A stretch of DNA of 64,000 nucleotides, from positions 1-64,000 of the forward strand of contig DATKXU010000052.1 of assembly GCA_035528905.1 (NCBI GenBank), written 5' to 3'. This stretch comes from DATKXU01 sp035528905. Lineage in GTDB: Bacteria; Armatimonadota; UBA5829; DTJY01. Shown piece after piece: positions 16,035-24,256 of this stretch. Every line of letters starts with the position of its first letter. Positions within the stretch are counted from its first letter, which is position 1. Below the pieces are notes generated by a model, which was given only the letters and a program-made list of their open reading frames with translations, did no database searches and was not told the origin of the DNA. The translations under genes and the position numbers were made by a program.

Positions 16035-16799
16035 ATGGATTTTGTCAGGGTGATCCCGTGCCTCGATGTGAAAGACGGCAGATTGGTGAAGGGCGTTCAC
16101 TTTGCGGACCTGCGCGACGTCGCTGATCCCGCCGAAATGGGAGAGGCGTACAGCAAGGCGGGCGCAGATGAGCTTGTCTTCCTCGATATAACTGCGACTC
16201 TCGAAGGTCGCAAAACCATGCTTGATGCAGTCGAGCGAACTGCGAAGCGCATAACGGTGCCCCTCACCGTCGGCGGGGGCATAAAGGAGCTATCCGACGT
16301 AAAGGCACTGCTCGACGCGGGAGCGTCCCGGGTTTCGATCAACTCCGCCGCCGTGAAGCGTCCCGCGTTCATTGAAGAGGCCGCCAACGAGTTCGGCTCC
16401 GATGGCATCGTGGTAGCGATAGACACTCGAAGGAATAGTGACATGCCCTCAGGGTTCGAGGTGGTAATCAACGGAGGCACGAAACCCACGGGTAAGGATG
16501 CCGTCGAATGGGCGCAGGAAGCCGAGTGGCTCGGCGCCGGACAGATCCTGCCAACAAGCATGGACGCGGACGGCACCCAGGCCGGATACGACATTCCGAT
16601 GACCAAAGCCATCGCAGAGGCGGCAAGCATACCGGTGATCGCGTCCGGCGGCGCGGGTAAGCTCGAACATCTCTACGAAGCTATAGCTGACGGGAAGGCG
16701 GATGCCGTGCTGGTGGCGTCCATCTTTCACTTCGGCATAATCACCATTCAGCAGGCAAAGGACTACCTGGCGTCGAAGGGCATTCGGGTCAGAGAGTGA
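16035..16799 (+). CDS. hisF: Imidazole glycerol phosphate synthase subunit HisF
   Basis: HisF is the cyclase subunit of histidine biosynthesis; it uses ammonia from HisH to turn PRFAR into IGP and AICAR. The start is the ATG at 16035 (MDFVRVIPCLDVKDGRLVKG), giving 254 residues, the family length. The half-barrel repeats are clear: catalytic Asp11 in CLDVKDG, VGGGIKEL, AIDTRR with the second catalytic Asp, and SGGAGKLEHL. No other his gene is nearby, so the pathway is dispersed in this genome. Confidence 0.96.
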   Translation: MDFVRVIPCLDVKDGRLVKGVHFADLRDVADPAEMGEAYSKAGADELVFLDITATLEGRKTMLDAVERTAKRITVPLTVGGGIKELSDVKALLDAGASRVSINSAAVKRPAFIEEAANEFGSDGIVVAIDTRRNSDMPSGFEVVINGGTKPTGKDAVEWAQEAEWLGAGQILPTSMDADGTQAGYDIPMTKAIAEAASIPVIASGGAGKLEHLYEAIADGKADAVLVASIFHFGIITIQQAKDYLASKGIRVRE

Positions 16800-16946
16800 C
16801 ATCGGCTGCCCATGCGCCGACACGGGTAAGCACATTAGGATGGGGCTTCTCTCACAGGTGCAAAGAACCCGGTGGTTTGATTCGACCATTGTCCAAGCAG
16901 CAGGCTGTTTGTCGCTCCAGGAAAGCCGAGAGGAGAGTGAATAACC

Positions 16947-17153
16947 TTGACTACCCCTGGCCGGCGCAGACGGACCCGGCGCAAGACGGAGAAGAAGTCG
17001 TTCATTGCGGATAGCAGCGCTTACAGGGAGATCATGGATCGCCCTGCCGACCCGGACGAGGAAACGCCGGACCACGGCGCCGCAACCACCGAGGAGCAAC
17101 TTCGACTTTACCAGGAGGCTGAGGAGCAGACCATCCGCGAGGGCCTCGTGTGA
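16947..17153 (+). CDS. Small hypothetical protein
   Basis: A 68-residue frame with a TTG start behind AGGAG. It is very basic at the N-terminus (GRRRRTRRKTEKK) and acidic afterward (DRPADPDEETPD, then an EEQLRLYQEAEEQ helix). The base composition resembles coding DNA, but no family is recognised and the start is uncertain. It lies 147 bases after hisF. Confidence 0.4.
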   Translation: MTTPGRRRRTRRKTEKKSFIADSSAYREIMDRPADPDEETPDHGAATTEEQLRLYQEAEEQTIREGLV

Positions 17154-17167
17154 TTGAGGCTTGCCGG

Positions 17168-17225
17168 TAGCCGCTGCCTTTACGGCTGCGTTCCCACGTA
17201 CCGCACGCTGAAGACGTGCGGCTAC
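17168..17225. repeat. GGTAGCCGC inverted repeat
   Basis: GGTAGCCGC at the left and GTGCGGCTACC at the right bound a segment with an inner CCGCACG/CGTGCGG pair. This is a palindromic spacer element between the small ORF and the regulatory-like-domain protein. Confidence 0.45.
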
Positions 17226-17259
17226 CGGGCGAATGGAGACCACCCTGAGAGGAACTCTG

Positions 17260-19074
17260 GTGAGGAATCTCATTCTCGCGATTGCCATCACTTACGCCGC
17301 GATCACTTCTTCTTGCCCGGCCTGTGCCAGACAGCCTAGAGAGGTCATTTTGGGCATCGCTGTCAACGAGGCAGGAACGCCTGTCTCCGGCGTGCAGGTT
17401 GCTCTCCTGATGAGCAATCATCGCACCAGCGCCGTCGCCGGACAAGCTGCGGTCGGTCCGGACGGCACGTTCAAGATAGCGTACCCGAGGCCGGAACTGA
17501 CGATCATTCCCGCTGCGATGTACCTCGCAGCTTCCTCGGATAAACTGCTTGGGATCCAGGCGGTCAACAACACCCTGGCGGCTCAGCGCATCGTCTGTCA
17601 TCCCAGAGCGAGCGTTTCCGGTACGGTAAAGGACTCCGGGGGCCGTCCCGTCGAAGGCGCAGTGGTTAGTCCCGATTTTCTCATCTGGAGCGAGTTCTTC
17701 GGCCAACAGTACCTCCATTGGCGGGAAATCGAACCCGCAGCAGGAACGAAGCCGGCCATAACCGACGCGCAGGGGAAGTTCACCCTATCGGGGCTTCCGG
17801 CCGGCTGCGGCGTGTGCCTGCGTGCGAGCAAGGATGGCGTCGGGATCGGCGCAACGGGCTCGGGCGATCCAAGCTCAGGCGCTCTCAAGCCGGAACTCGC
17901 GATCCCCGTCGGCACCGCGGACATTGCCATCATCCTGAAGGCCCAGGGCATGAAAGCCCCTACCGGATGCATAAAAGGCTGGGTGCTCAACAAGCTGACC
18001 AAATGGCCTGTGCGGGGCGTTGAGGTGGTTGCCGTTGACATGCAAAACCCCAGCTCCAGCCCGCGGTCAATGGCGACTACACAATCCGACGGCAGCTTCC
18101 AGCTGGACGGGCTTCCTCGAGGCGAATACACCGTATCTGTTCTGGAGGCTAGGAGGCCGGTCCAGCCGGAGACAGACGTAGAGGTGAGCGAGAACGGCAC
18201 GACCGAGTTGACGCTACTTGCCATTCCCGGCAGAACGTTCATAGGTCAAGTTGTAGATGAAAATACGGGCAGGGGCGTCCCCGGCGTCATGGTCGTCGCC
18301 CCAGGGAGCAAGCCCGTTGTTACGCGATCAAAGACGTCGCCCGGGCGCTTATCTGCGGACGGCCCCGGCTCCTTCTCCATCAACGTGCTGCCAGGGCCGG
18401 GCGTGCTCCTGGTCATCGGCGACAAGCAGGGATACGGCCGTGCGCACTACGAGATAGATGTCCCCGAGAAAGGCAGATTCACAGGAGTAAGGATCAAACT
18501 GCCGCGCGCGACGACCATATGCGGGACGATCAGAGATTCGTCCGGGAAGCCGGTGGACGGCGCTCTCCTCCGGATCGTGTCCCCGGATGGGCCATTGGAC
18601 ACCTTGCAGGCGGACTCCAAGGGGTACTACATGCTCACCCTGCAGGGCTCTGCTGACATGACCTGCGACTTGATCGCATACGACGAGGCGACGGGCGAAG
18701 GAGCGATTCAGCCGGCTACTCTAGCGGCCCGGAACACGAACCTGGTTGACATGGCGCTTGGGCCCGCTGCCAGGTTCTCGGGCTTCGTCAAGGACGATAC
18801 CGGCAAGCCCGTGCCCGGCGCGAGAGTGACACCGATGCTGCAGACCGGCGCATGCCGCATCTACAGCATGCACAACCGGGCCGCATCAGACGCCTCCGGA
18901 CGATTCACGATTGACGGACTCATTCCAGGCGCGGCATATTTCGTCCGAATCGAGGCCGACGGATACGAGGCGCCGCCGTTCGGTAAGGACGCGCTGCCCG
19001 AACTGAAGAGTGGGGAGACAGCATCCGCAGAGTTTACATTGCGGGCGAAGGCCGAGGCGCCCGCGCAGCCTTAG
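17260..19074 (+). CDS. Secreted protein with tandem carboxypeptidase-regulatory-like domains
   Basis: The start GTG at 17260 has an AGAGGA site (ATG 17233 is possible). About 604 residues: a signal peptide, then at least five beta-sandwich domains. Each opens with a Gly-x-Val/Ile strand and a G-K/R-P-V-x-G-A/V turn: TVKDSGGRPVEGAVV, VLNKLTKWPVRGVEV, VVDENTGRGVPGVMV, TIRDSSGKPVDGALL and FVKDDTGKPVPGARV. Each contains a D-G-x-F-x-L-x-G-L-P-type closing strand. Such domains are structural or carbohydrate-associated modules in exported proteins. No catalytic domain is present. Confidence 0.75.
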   Translation: MRNLILAIAITYAAITSSCPACARQPREVILGIAVNEAGTPVSGVQVALLMSNHRTSAVAGQAAVGPDGTFKIAYPRPELTIIPAAMYLAASSDKLLGIQAVNNTLAAQRIVCHPRASVSGTVKDSGGRPVEGAVVSPDFLIWSEFFGQQYLHWREIEPAAGTKPAITDAQGKFTLSGLPAGCGVCLRASKDGVGIGATGSGDPSSGALKPELAIPVGTADIAIILKAQGMKAPTGCIKGWVLNKLTKWPVRGVEVVAVDMQNPSSSPRSMATTQSDGSFQLDGLPRGEYTVSVLEARRPVQPETDVEVSENGTTELTLLAIPGRTFIGQVVDENTGRGVPGVMVVAPGSKPVVTRSKTSPGRLSADGPGSFSINVLPGPGVLLVIGDKQGYGRAHYEIDVPEKGRFTGVRIKLPRATTICGTIRDSSGKPVDGALLRIVSPDGPLDTLQADSKGYYMLTLQGSADMTCDLIAYDEATGEGAIQPATLAARNTNLVDMALGPAARFSGFVKDDTGKPVPGARVTPMLQTGACRIYSMHNRAASDASGRFTIDGLIPGAAYFVRIEADGYEAPPFGKDALPELKSGETASAEFTLRAKAEAPAQP

Positions 19075-19702
19075 CACAGCCGGTCAGAAAGCCGTATTGC
19101 TTGCGCTACTCAATGTAGGCGTTCTCAGGCCAGACTGCTTGGCGGATGCAACTTATGAGCTTAGTCCGAACGCTCGGTGGGCTATATATGGACCTAATCC
19201 GTACTCGGACTTAAAAGGAACCAAGCTATCTATTGTCAATACCCGAACCGGACGCATTCACCGAGCCTGGGACGAAGATGAGTTACTGGCGTACTGTTGG
19301 TCCGAGGACTCCACAAGATTTGCCTATCTGAATTCGACCCTTCGGGTAAAGGTAATAGACCTGAGCGCGGAGCCCTCCGTGAAGGACATCGCCAAGCTGG
19401 ATTTCCCCTTGAAAGAAAGGCGGTTCTCGGATGTGGGCTCGGACCTATCCATGTCCTGGAGTCCGAATGGAGAGATACTGGGGATTCTCTGGGATGACCA
19501 CACTGTGGACTGGAGTGAGAGGAAGTACCGTGTGGCGCTTGTAAACATCAGGACGCGAGCTGTAAGCGTGATCGTGTACGCAGATGTGAAGAAGCCAAAC
19601 GAAGCTGTATCAGCACGCGGAACGCACCCCGTTCCGGTGTGGGGCCCCGGCGGAGAGAGACTGTTCTGGCCGCCCGGGCCGGAAAACCGTTCCGCACGTT
19701 AG
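19010..19702 (+). CDS. Hypothetical beta-propeller-like protein, uncertain start
   Basis: The frame overlaps the end of the previous gene by 65 bases and starts with GTG; a start downstream, such as TTG 19097, would place a signal-like LLALLNVGVLRPDCLA at the N-terminus. The rest reads like WD40/TolB propeller blades: YELSPNARWAIYGP, LSIVNTRTGRIHRAWDEDE, YCWSEDSTRFAYL, MSWSPNGEILGILWDD. It ends after about three blades, so it is either a small protein or truncated at the C-terminus. No function is assigned. Confidence 0.5.
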   Translation: MGRQHPQSLHCGRRPRRPRSLSTAGQKAVLLALLNVGVLRPDCLADATYELSPNARWAIYGPNPYSDLKGTKLSIVNTRTGRIHRAWDEDELLAYCWSEDSTRFAYLNSTLRVKVIDLSAEPSVKDIAKLDFPLKERRFSDVGSDLSMSWSPNGEILGILWDDHTVDWSERKYRVALVNIRTRAVSVIVYADVKKPNEAVSARGTHPVPVWGPGGERLFWPPGPENRSAR

Positions 19703-19736
19703 GCGTACTCACACTCCGCCACGTTTAATATGGTGC

Positions 19737-19772
19737 CCCCGCGGAAACAGGATATGTAGTTCATCCGCGGGG
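19737..19772 (+). promoter_or_regulatory. Inverted repeat over the ribosome site of the VIT1-like gene
   Basis: CCCCGCGGA (19737-19745) and TCCGCGGGG (19764-19772) are perfectly complementary with an 18-base loop. The right arm supplies the GGGG used as ribosome site for the ATG at 19779, so folding would hide it. It may be a translational switch or an operator; the ligand is unknown. A TTTAATAT -10-like box sits just upstream (19724-19731). Confidence 0.45.
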
Positions 19773-19778
19773 TGTACT

Positions 19779-20495
19779 ATGCTGGAGGAAGCTCGTCCGG
19801 ACAGGCTCAGAGGCGGGGCGCAGAACAGGGCGAACGTCGCCGGCGCTATCAGGGAGTTGATCTTCGGCGCCGAGGACGGCCTGGTATCTATCCTCGGCCT
19901 CGTGACGGGAGTCGCCGCCGGCGCCGCGAGTTCGGCCGTCGTGCTGCTGGCCGGGGTTGCCGGCGCGCTCTCCGGGGCCATCTCCATGGCGGCGGGGAAC
20001 TACCTGGGGGTCAAGTCGCATATCGAGGTTCTCCAGCGCCGCCTTGAGGAGGAAGAAAAGAGCATCCGCGAGTGCCCGGAACATGAACGCGCCGAGCTCG
20101 TCGCCTATTACCGAAAACACAGCTTCACACCGGACGAGATCCAAACCGTCGTTCCCGCCATCGAGCGGAGCAGGGAGCTCCTCATGGAGGAAATGGCCGC
20201 GCACGAGCTCGGCATCTCGCCGAGCGAACTCAGGAATCCGGCCTGGAAGGCATTCTGGATCTTCGCCGCTTACATCATCGCCGCCGAGTTCCCGGTCTTG
20301 CCCTATGCCCTGTTTCCCCATGATACGGCGCTCATCGTCTCCATAGCCGGCACAGTGCTGGCCCTGTTCGCTGTCGGTGCGGCTAAGACAGTCTACACCG
20401 GCCGAAATGCGATCAGGAGCGGGCTGGAAATGCTGGCAATCGCTGCGCTGGCAGGCATCGCGGGCTACCTCGCCGGAAGACTCGTGCGCCTGTGA
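19779..20495 (+). CDS. VIT1/CCC1 family iron/manganese transporter
   Basis: The 238-residue protein begins a VIT1/CCC1 domain with the signature IRELIFGAEDGLVSILGLVTG (positions about 24-44), then AISMAAGNYLGVKSH. A long charged cytoplasmic helical insert (about 82-140) matches the metal-binding domain in plant VIT1. Three C-terminal membrane helices follow (about 148-170, 177-199, 210-235). The family moves Fe2+ or Mn2+ out of the cytoplasm. It is a lone gene with an inverted repeat over its ribosome site, which suggests regulation. Confidence 0.88.
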   Translation: MLEEARPDRLRGGAQNRANVAGAIRELIFGAEDGLVSILGLVTGVAAGAASSAVVLLAGVAGALSGAISMAAGNYLGVKSHIEVLQRRLEEEEKSIRECPEHERAELVAYYRKHSFTPDEIQTVVPAIERSRELLMEEMAAHELGISPSELRNPAWKAFWIFAAYIIAAEFPVLPYALFPHDTALIVSIAGTVLALFAVGAAKTVYTGRNAIRSGLEMLAIAALAGIAGYLAGRLVRL

Positions 20496-20529
20496 ATCCG
20501 AGGAATCAAGCTCAGTGATGCGTGACGCA

Positions 20530-20575
20530 GATGCTGGATGTCGGATATTCGATGTTGGATGTTAGACATTGGAAG
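20530..20575. repeat. GATGCTGGATG low-complexity tract
   Basis: Imperfect repeats of the GCTGGATG / TTGGATGT kind, followed by CTCTCCCATTCTCCC. The same pair of tracts, in the same order, is found at 26961-27040. Confidence 0.5.
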
Positions 20576-20679
20576 TTGAACGTCCTCTCCCATTCTCCCA
20601 GTCGCCCCATCTCCCAATCGCTCTGTCGCGCTCTGCGAGCTGTCCACTGCGCGCCCTGATCTGCTAGAATAGGGTGACA

Positions 20680-20769
20680 TGATCTACGACGCCGCGCGCG
20701 CCGCACTGCGGGAAGGAATTGAAGCCCACATCGCTGAAGGTAATATGGGGATATGTCTCCCCTGCAGAT
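20680..20769 (+). pseudogene. Short ORF, possible N-terminal remnant of a serine hydrolase
   Basis: A 29-codon frame from ATG 20680, preceded at eight bases by a TAGAAT -10-like box. It reads MIYDAARAALREGIEAH and stops with TAG soon after. The opening resembles the first helix of beta-lactamase-family serine hydrolases, but the match is short and no catalytic motif follows. It may be a decayed start of a lost gene or a chance frame. Confidence 0.25.
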
Positions 20770-20772
20770 AGC

Positions 20773-20794
20773 GCCCAGGAATAAATTCCTGGGC
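20773..20794. repeat. AATAAATTC palindrome, copy 2
   Basis: A perfect palindrome with arms GCCCAGGAAT and ATTCCTGGGC around AA. It is the same family as 1238-1267 (shared AATAAATTC core and GGGC arms). Confidence 0.65.
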
Positions 20795-20897
20795 TTGGAG
20801 ACGGTCGCCGATTATAGACTGCAGAGATTCAGAAGCAAGCTAAACCCGAAATCCGAACGGGGCGGGCCTTTGAGGTGAAGGAACCAGGAGTGATTAG

Positions 20898-22283
20898 ATG
20901 CCAGGTATGATAGGAATCATTCTAGCGGCTGGGAAGGGCACGCGGATGAAATCGAAGCTCCCGAAGGCCCTGCACCCCATCTGCGGCAAGCCGATGACGC
21001 GGTACGTCATAGATGCCTGCAAGGGCGCCGGCGTTGAGGACTGCATAGTCGTGATCGGCCACGAGGCCGAGCAGGTCCAAGAGGGCCTCGGGAGCGACGT
21101 CCGGTACGTCGTGCAAGAGCAGCAGCTTGGCACAGGCGATGCGTGCAAACGAGCCGTCGAGCTGCTTGGCGAAGCTGAGGCGGATGTCCTGGTCGTCGCT
21201 GGAGACACTCCCCTTGTGAGCTCGGAAGTCCTGGAACGGCTGGCCGGCGAGCATCGGTCATCGGGCGCGGACGCCACCATGCTTACTGCGGTCCTCGACG
21301 ATCCAGGCCAGTACGGGCGGATCCTCCGTGCGCCGCATGGATCGGTCCGCGGCGTTGTGGAAGCCAAAGACGCCTCGCCGCAGGAGCGGCAAATCCGCGA
21401 GATCAACACGTCAATATACTGCTTCAAGCTACGGCCCCTTCGGGACTACCTGCATCGGATTACCCCTGCAAATGTCCAGAGCGAGTACTATCTCACCGAC
21501 GTGATCGGTCTGATGGCAGCGGATGGACGCAGGGTGGCCGCGGTTGTCTCCGAGGACTCGGACGTCGTTCTCGGAATCAACCATCGCGCCGACCTGGCAT
21601 ACCTGACGGGCATTATCAGGTCACGAATCCTCGAGCGGCTGATGCTGGACGGCGTCACGCTCATTGACCCGTCGTCCACATACGTGGACTTCGATGTTCG
21701 CATTGGGCCGGACACGCTGATCTATCCCCAGACGTTCATAGAAAAAGGGAGCATAATCGGCGAAGGATGCACGATCGGTCCGTCTACCCGCCTGGTAAAC
21801 GTCAAGCTGGAGAACGAGGTGACGGTCCTATTCTCCAACGTAGTAGACAGCACCGTGGGCGATGGCACGAGAATCGGACCCTTCGCAAACATACGGCCAG
21901 GCTGCCGGATTGGGAAGAAGGTCAAGATCGGCGATTTCGTTGAGGCCAAGAATGCGGAGATTGCCGATTCCGTATCAATGTCGCATCTGGCATACGTCGG
22001 TGACGCATCTGTCGGAGAGCACTCAAACATCGGGGCCGGATCCATCACCTGTAACTACGATGGCTTCGCGAAGCACCGCACGACCATTGGAAAGAACGTC
22101 TTCATAGGATCGAATGTCACAATGGTGGCACCTCTCGAGATCGGCGATGGCGCACTGGTCGCGGCTGGCTCCGTAGTTACCGAAGACGTTCCGGGCGACT
22201 CCTTGGCAATCGCCCGGTCCACGCAGACGGTAAAGGAAGGCTGGGCCAAACGACGGCGTAAGCAGAAGGGACAGGGAGGATAG
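20898..22283 (+). CDS. glmU: Bifunctional UDP-N-acetylglucosamine pyrophosphorylase / glucosamine-1-phosphate N-acetyltransferase
   Basis: GlmU makes UDP-GlcNAc, the precursor of peptidoglycan, in two steps. The 461-residue protein has an N-terminal nucleotidyltransferase domain starting IILAAGKGTRMKSKLPKAL (7-25), VAGDTPLV, and a C-terminal left-handed beta-helix of hexapeptide repeats (about 250-440). The latter has the acetyltransferase motif NYDGFAKHRTTIG and the GSNVTMVAPLEIGDGALVAA end. Both halves look intact. It starts ATG behind CAGGAG and is followed after two bases by prs, then pth, the order seen in Bacillus (gcaD-prs-ctc-pth). Confidence 0.97.
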   Translation: MPGMIGIILAAGKGTRMKSKLPKALHPICGKPMTRYVIDACKGAGVEDCIVVIGHEAEQVQEGLGSDVRYVVQEQQLGTGDACKRAVELLGEAEADVLVVAGDTPLVSSEVLERLAGEHRSSGADATMLTAVLDDPGQYGRILRAPHGSVRGVVEAKDASPQERQIREINTSIYCFKLRPLRDYLHRITPANVQSEYYLTDVIGLMAADGRRVAAVVSEDSDVVLGINHRADLAYLTGIIRSRILERLMLDGVTLIDPSSTYVDFDVRIGPDTLIYPQTFIEKGSIIGEGCTIGPSTRLVNVKLENEVTVLFSNVVDSTVGDGTRIGPFANIRPGCRIGKKVKIGDFVEAKNAEIADSVSMSHLAYVGDASVGEHSNIGAGSITCNYDGFAKHRTTIGKNVFIGSNVTMVAPLEIGDGALVAAGSVVTEDVPGDSLAIARSTQTVKEGWAKRRRKQKGQGG

Positions 22284-22285
22284 GA

Positions 22286-23245
22286 ATGCCGAAGCAAGAC
22301 AACTTACGTGTATTTGCCGGTAATTCGAATCCCAAGCTGGCCGAGAGCATCGCCCGCGAATTGGGACTCAGTCTCGGCAGGATGGTAGTCTCCAAGTTCT
22401 CGGATGGCGAGATAAGGGTCAAGGTGGATGAGAGCGCAAGGGGCATGGATGCGTTCATCGTGCAGTCAACCTGCTGCCCCGTCAACGAGAATATCATGGA
22501 GCTATTGATCATGATTGACGCTTTCCGCCGGGCCTCCGCGGAGCGCATCACTTGCGTCATCCCTTACTACGGATACGCCAGACAGGATAAGAAGATCAAA
22601 CCGCGCGAGCCGGTATCCGCAAGACTGGTAGCCGACCTCCTGACCGTCGCAGGTACAAACCGGATTCTGGCCGTGGACCTACATGCCGAGCAGATCCAGG
22701 GGTTCTTCGATATTCCCGTGGATCACCTGCCTGCCGTACCGATAATCGCCGAGCACCTAGTCAATAGAGGACTGAGCGACGGAAACACGGTAGTGGTATC
22801 TCCGGACGTCGGAGGCGTCGTAAGGGCCAGGGTGCTCGCGGAAATGCTTGGCGCGCCGATCGCCATCATTGCAAAGCGGCGGCCGGAGCCGAACCATGCT
22901 GAGATCATAGAGATCATCGGCGATGTCAAGGGCAAGGTCGCTGTGATGATTGACGACATGATTGACACCGGCGGCTCAATAACGCATGGCGCGTTCGCAC
23001 TAACGGAGCGCGGCGCGAAGAACGTCTATGCCTGCTGCACTCATCCGGTGCTGTCGGGCGATGCGGTAGCACACCTCAAAACAGCTCCCGTTGAGGAGAT
23101 AGTGGTCACCGATACGATACCCCTTGGCCCGCAAGAACAAAGTGCCAAGATCACAGTCCTCTCTGTGGCTCCCTTGCTGGCGGATGCCATCGGCAGGATA
23201 CACAGGGATCAGTCGGTGAGCGAGCTGTTCAAAGAGTACTGGTAG
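22286..23245 (+). CDS. prs: Ribose-phosphate pyrophosphokinase
   Basis: Prs makes PRPP from ribose-5-phosphate and ATP for nucleotide, histidine and NAD synthesis. The protein has 319 residues and full family motifs: FSDGEIRVKVDESARG, IPYYGYARQDKK (the ATP-binding flexible loop region), DLHAEQIQGFF, and the PRPP-binding loop VMIDDMIDTGGS near residue 216. It lies two bases after glmU and one base before pth, so the three genes are co-transcribed. The ribosome site GGGAGG is inside the end of glmU. Confidence 0.97.
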   Translation: MPKQDNLRVFAGNSNPKLAESIARELGLSLGRMVVSKFSDGEIRVKVDESARGMDAFIVQSTCCPVNENIMELLIMIDAFRRASAERITCVIPYYGYARQDKKIKPREPVSARLVADLLTVAGTNRILAVDLHAEQIQGFFDIPVDHLPAVPIIAEHLVNRGLSDGNTVVVSPDVGGVVRARVLAEMLGAPIAIIAKRRPEPNHAEIIEIIGDVKGKVAVMIDDMIDTGGSITHGAFALTERGAKNVYACCTHPVLSGDAVAHLKTAPVEEIVVTDTIPLGPQEQSAKITVLSVAPLLADAIGRIHRDQSVSELFKEYW

Positions 23246-23246
23246 A

Positions 23247-23843
23247 GTGAAGCTCATTGTCGGTCTAGGGAACCCGGGAAGAGAGTACCAGGGGACAAAG
23301 CACAACGTGGGGTTTGCCGCGATTGACATTCTTGCTCGGCGGCATGGCATACACGTCAGGTCGAGGCGGAATAAGGCCCTGGTCGGCGAGGGCTCAATCG
23401 GCGGAGTCCCGGTCATCCTCGCAAAGCCCCGGACTTTCATGAATCTGAGCGGCCAGGCGCTCGGAGGCCTGGTCCGGCGCTGCAGGCTCGACCTTTCGGA
23501 CATAGTAGTTATATGCGATGACGTAAATCTGCCGGTCGGGCGTCTGCGAGTCAAGGCGGGAGGATCGGCCGGCGGGCACAAGGGACTTCGCTCCATCATC
23601 CACAGCCTCGGCACACAGGAATTTGCCAGGATTCGCATCGGCATCGGGCCGCCGAGCGGTGACATGGTTGACTATGTGCTAAGCAGGTTTCGCAAGGCGG
23701 AGCGAAGAATAGTCTCGGAGGTTGTCGGCAGAGCAGCAGACGCAGCGGAGACAATTCTTACAACCGGCATTGAGCAAGCAATGAACCGGTTCAACGCACC
23801 CGTGACGCCTATCCGGTCACGGCAAGATGAATCCGAAGCTTGA
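23247..23843 (+). CDS. pth: Peptidyl-tRNA hydrolase
   Basis: Pth recycles stalled peptidyl-tRNA by cleaving the peptide ester. It has 198 residues, from GTG at 23247. The family signature is complete: IVGLGNPGREYQGTKHNVGF with the catalytic His and Asn, AKPRTFMNLSGQAL, and GSAGGHKGLRSI. The catalytic Asp is in VICDDVNLP. It is the last gene of the glmU-prs-pth operon. The promoter of the next gene overlaps its stop codon. Confidence 0.96.
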   Translation: MKLIVGLGNPGREYQGTKHNVGFAAIDILARRHGIHVRSRRNKALVGEGSIGGVPVILAKPRTFMNLSGQALGGLVRRCRLDLSDIVVICDDVNLPVGRLRVKAGGSAGGHKGLRSIIHSLGTQEFARIRIGIGPPSGDMVDYVLSRFRKAERRIVSEVVGRAADAAETILTTGIEQAMNRFNAPVTPIRSRQDESEA

Positions 23844-23868
23844 CAAGCAAAAATCGAAGTGCTATATT
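23840..23868 (+). promoter_or_regulatory. Strong sigma70-type promoter
   Basis: A perfect -35 TTGACA (23840-23845), 17-base spacer and TATATT (23863-23868). The -35 box overlaps the pth TGA stop. The transcript would start near 23875, leaving a leader of about 36 bases with an AGGAGGT site before the small membrane-protein gene. Confidence 0.8.
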
Positions 23869-23910
23869 CGCTTGTGGTTTTCCGAAAAGCAGTCGCTAGG
23901 AGGTATTTTG

Positions 23911-24162
23911 ATGCTTAAGATTGACCCGAAGGCTGAGATCAGCCCCGCCGTGGCAGTGGTTGTCATTATCATAGTCCTCTCGGTTGCCGCCTCTCTCCTA
24001 TGGTACTTCATCTTTCACTCACCTTCCGCAGCACCCACCGGACAGCAGCCCATAGGAGCAATCGGCGTGACCTCACCAGGTACTCCTGCTCCAGTTCGAG
24101 CGCTAGCTGCAACCCCCACGTTGTCACCGCCGCCCGCACTATCGGCACCTGGATCTCGCTAG
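23911..24162 (+). CDS. Small single-pass membrane protein
   Basis: The start ATG at 23911 is set by AGGAGGT; the longer frame upstream lies over the promoter. The protein has 83 residues: a short polar N-terminus (MLKIDPKAEISP), one membrane helix (about 13-36, VAVVVIIIVLSVAASLLWYF) and an Ala/Pro/Thr-rich external tail. No family is recognised. It is driven by one of the strongest promoters in the window and closed by a strong hairpin, so it is probably an abundant one-gene transcript. Confidence 0.75.
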   Translation: MLKIDPKAEISPAVAVVVIIIVLSVAASLLWYFIFHSPSAAPTGQQPIGAIGVTSPGTPAPVRALAATPTLSPPPALSAPGSR

Positions 24163-24177
24163 ACGGGCTTGACAATA

Positions 24178-24205
24178 GAGGGGGTACGGCCTGCCGTACC
24201 CCCTC
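24178..24205 (+). terminator. Hairpin terminator
   Basis: GAGGGGGTACGGC and GCCGTACCCCCTC form a perfect 13-bp stem around CT. Only a weak T-rich stretch follows (CGTGTTCG), but the position directly after the small gene and before thiE suits a terminator. Confidence 0.6.
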
Positions 24206-24256
24206 CGTGTTCGATGTTCCGAACCACACAGTCCACTCGCATTACGCCATTTCCCG

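Larger units (their letters stand above)
20496..20897. other. Spacer with repeats and a possible gene remnant
   Basis: About 400 bases upstream of glmU. It holds a GATGCTGGATGTCGGAT tract (20530-20575), CTCCCATTCTCCCAG-type sequence, the short frame at 20680-20769 and the AATAAATTC palindrome at 20773-20794. No clear promoter of glmU was found, although TTATAGACT near 20812 is -10-like. Confidence 0.5.

Noticed and set aside
16800..16946. Possible c-di-GMP-type riboswitch after hisF
   Set aside because: A CACAGG-TGCAAAG fragment looked suggestive, but the other conserved parts are not in the right order.
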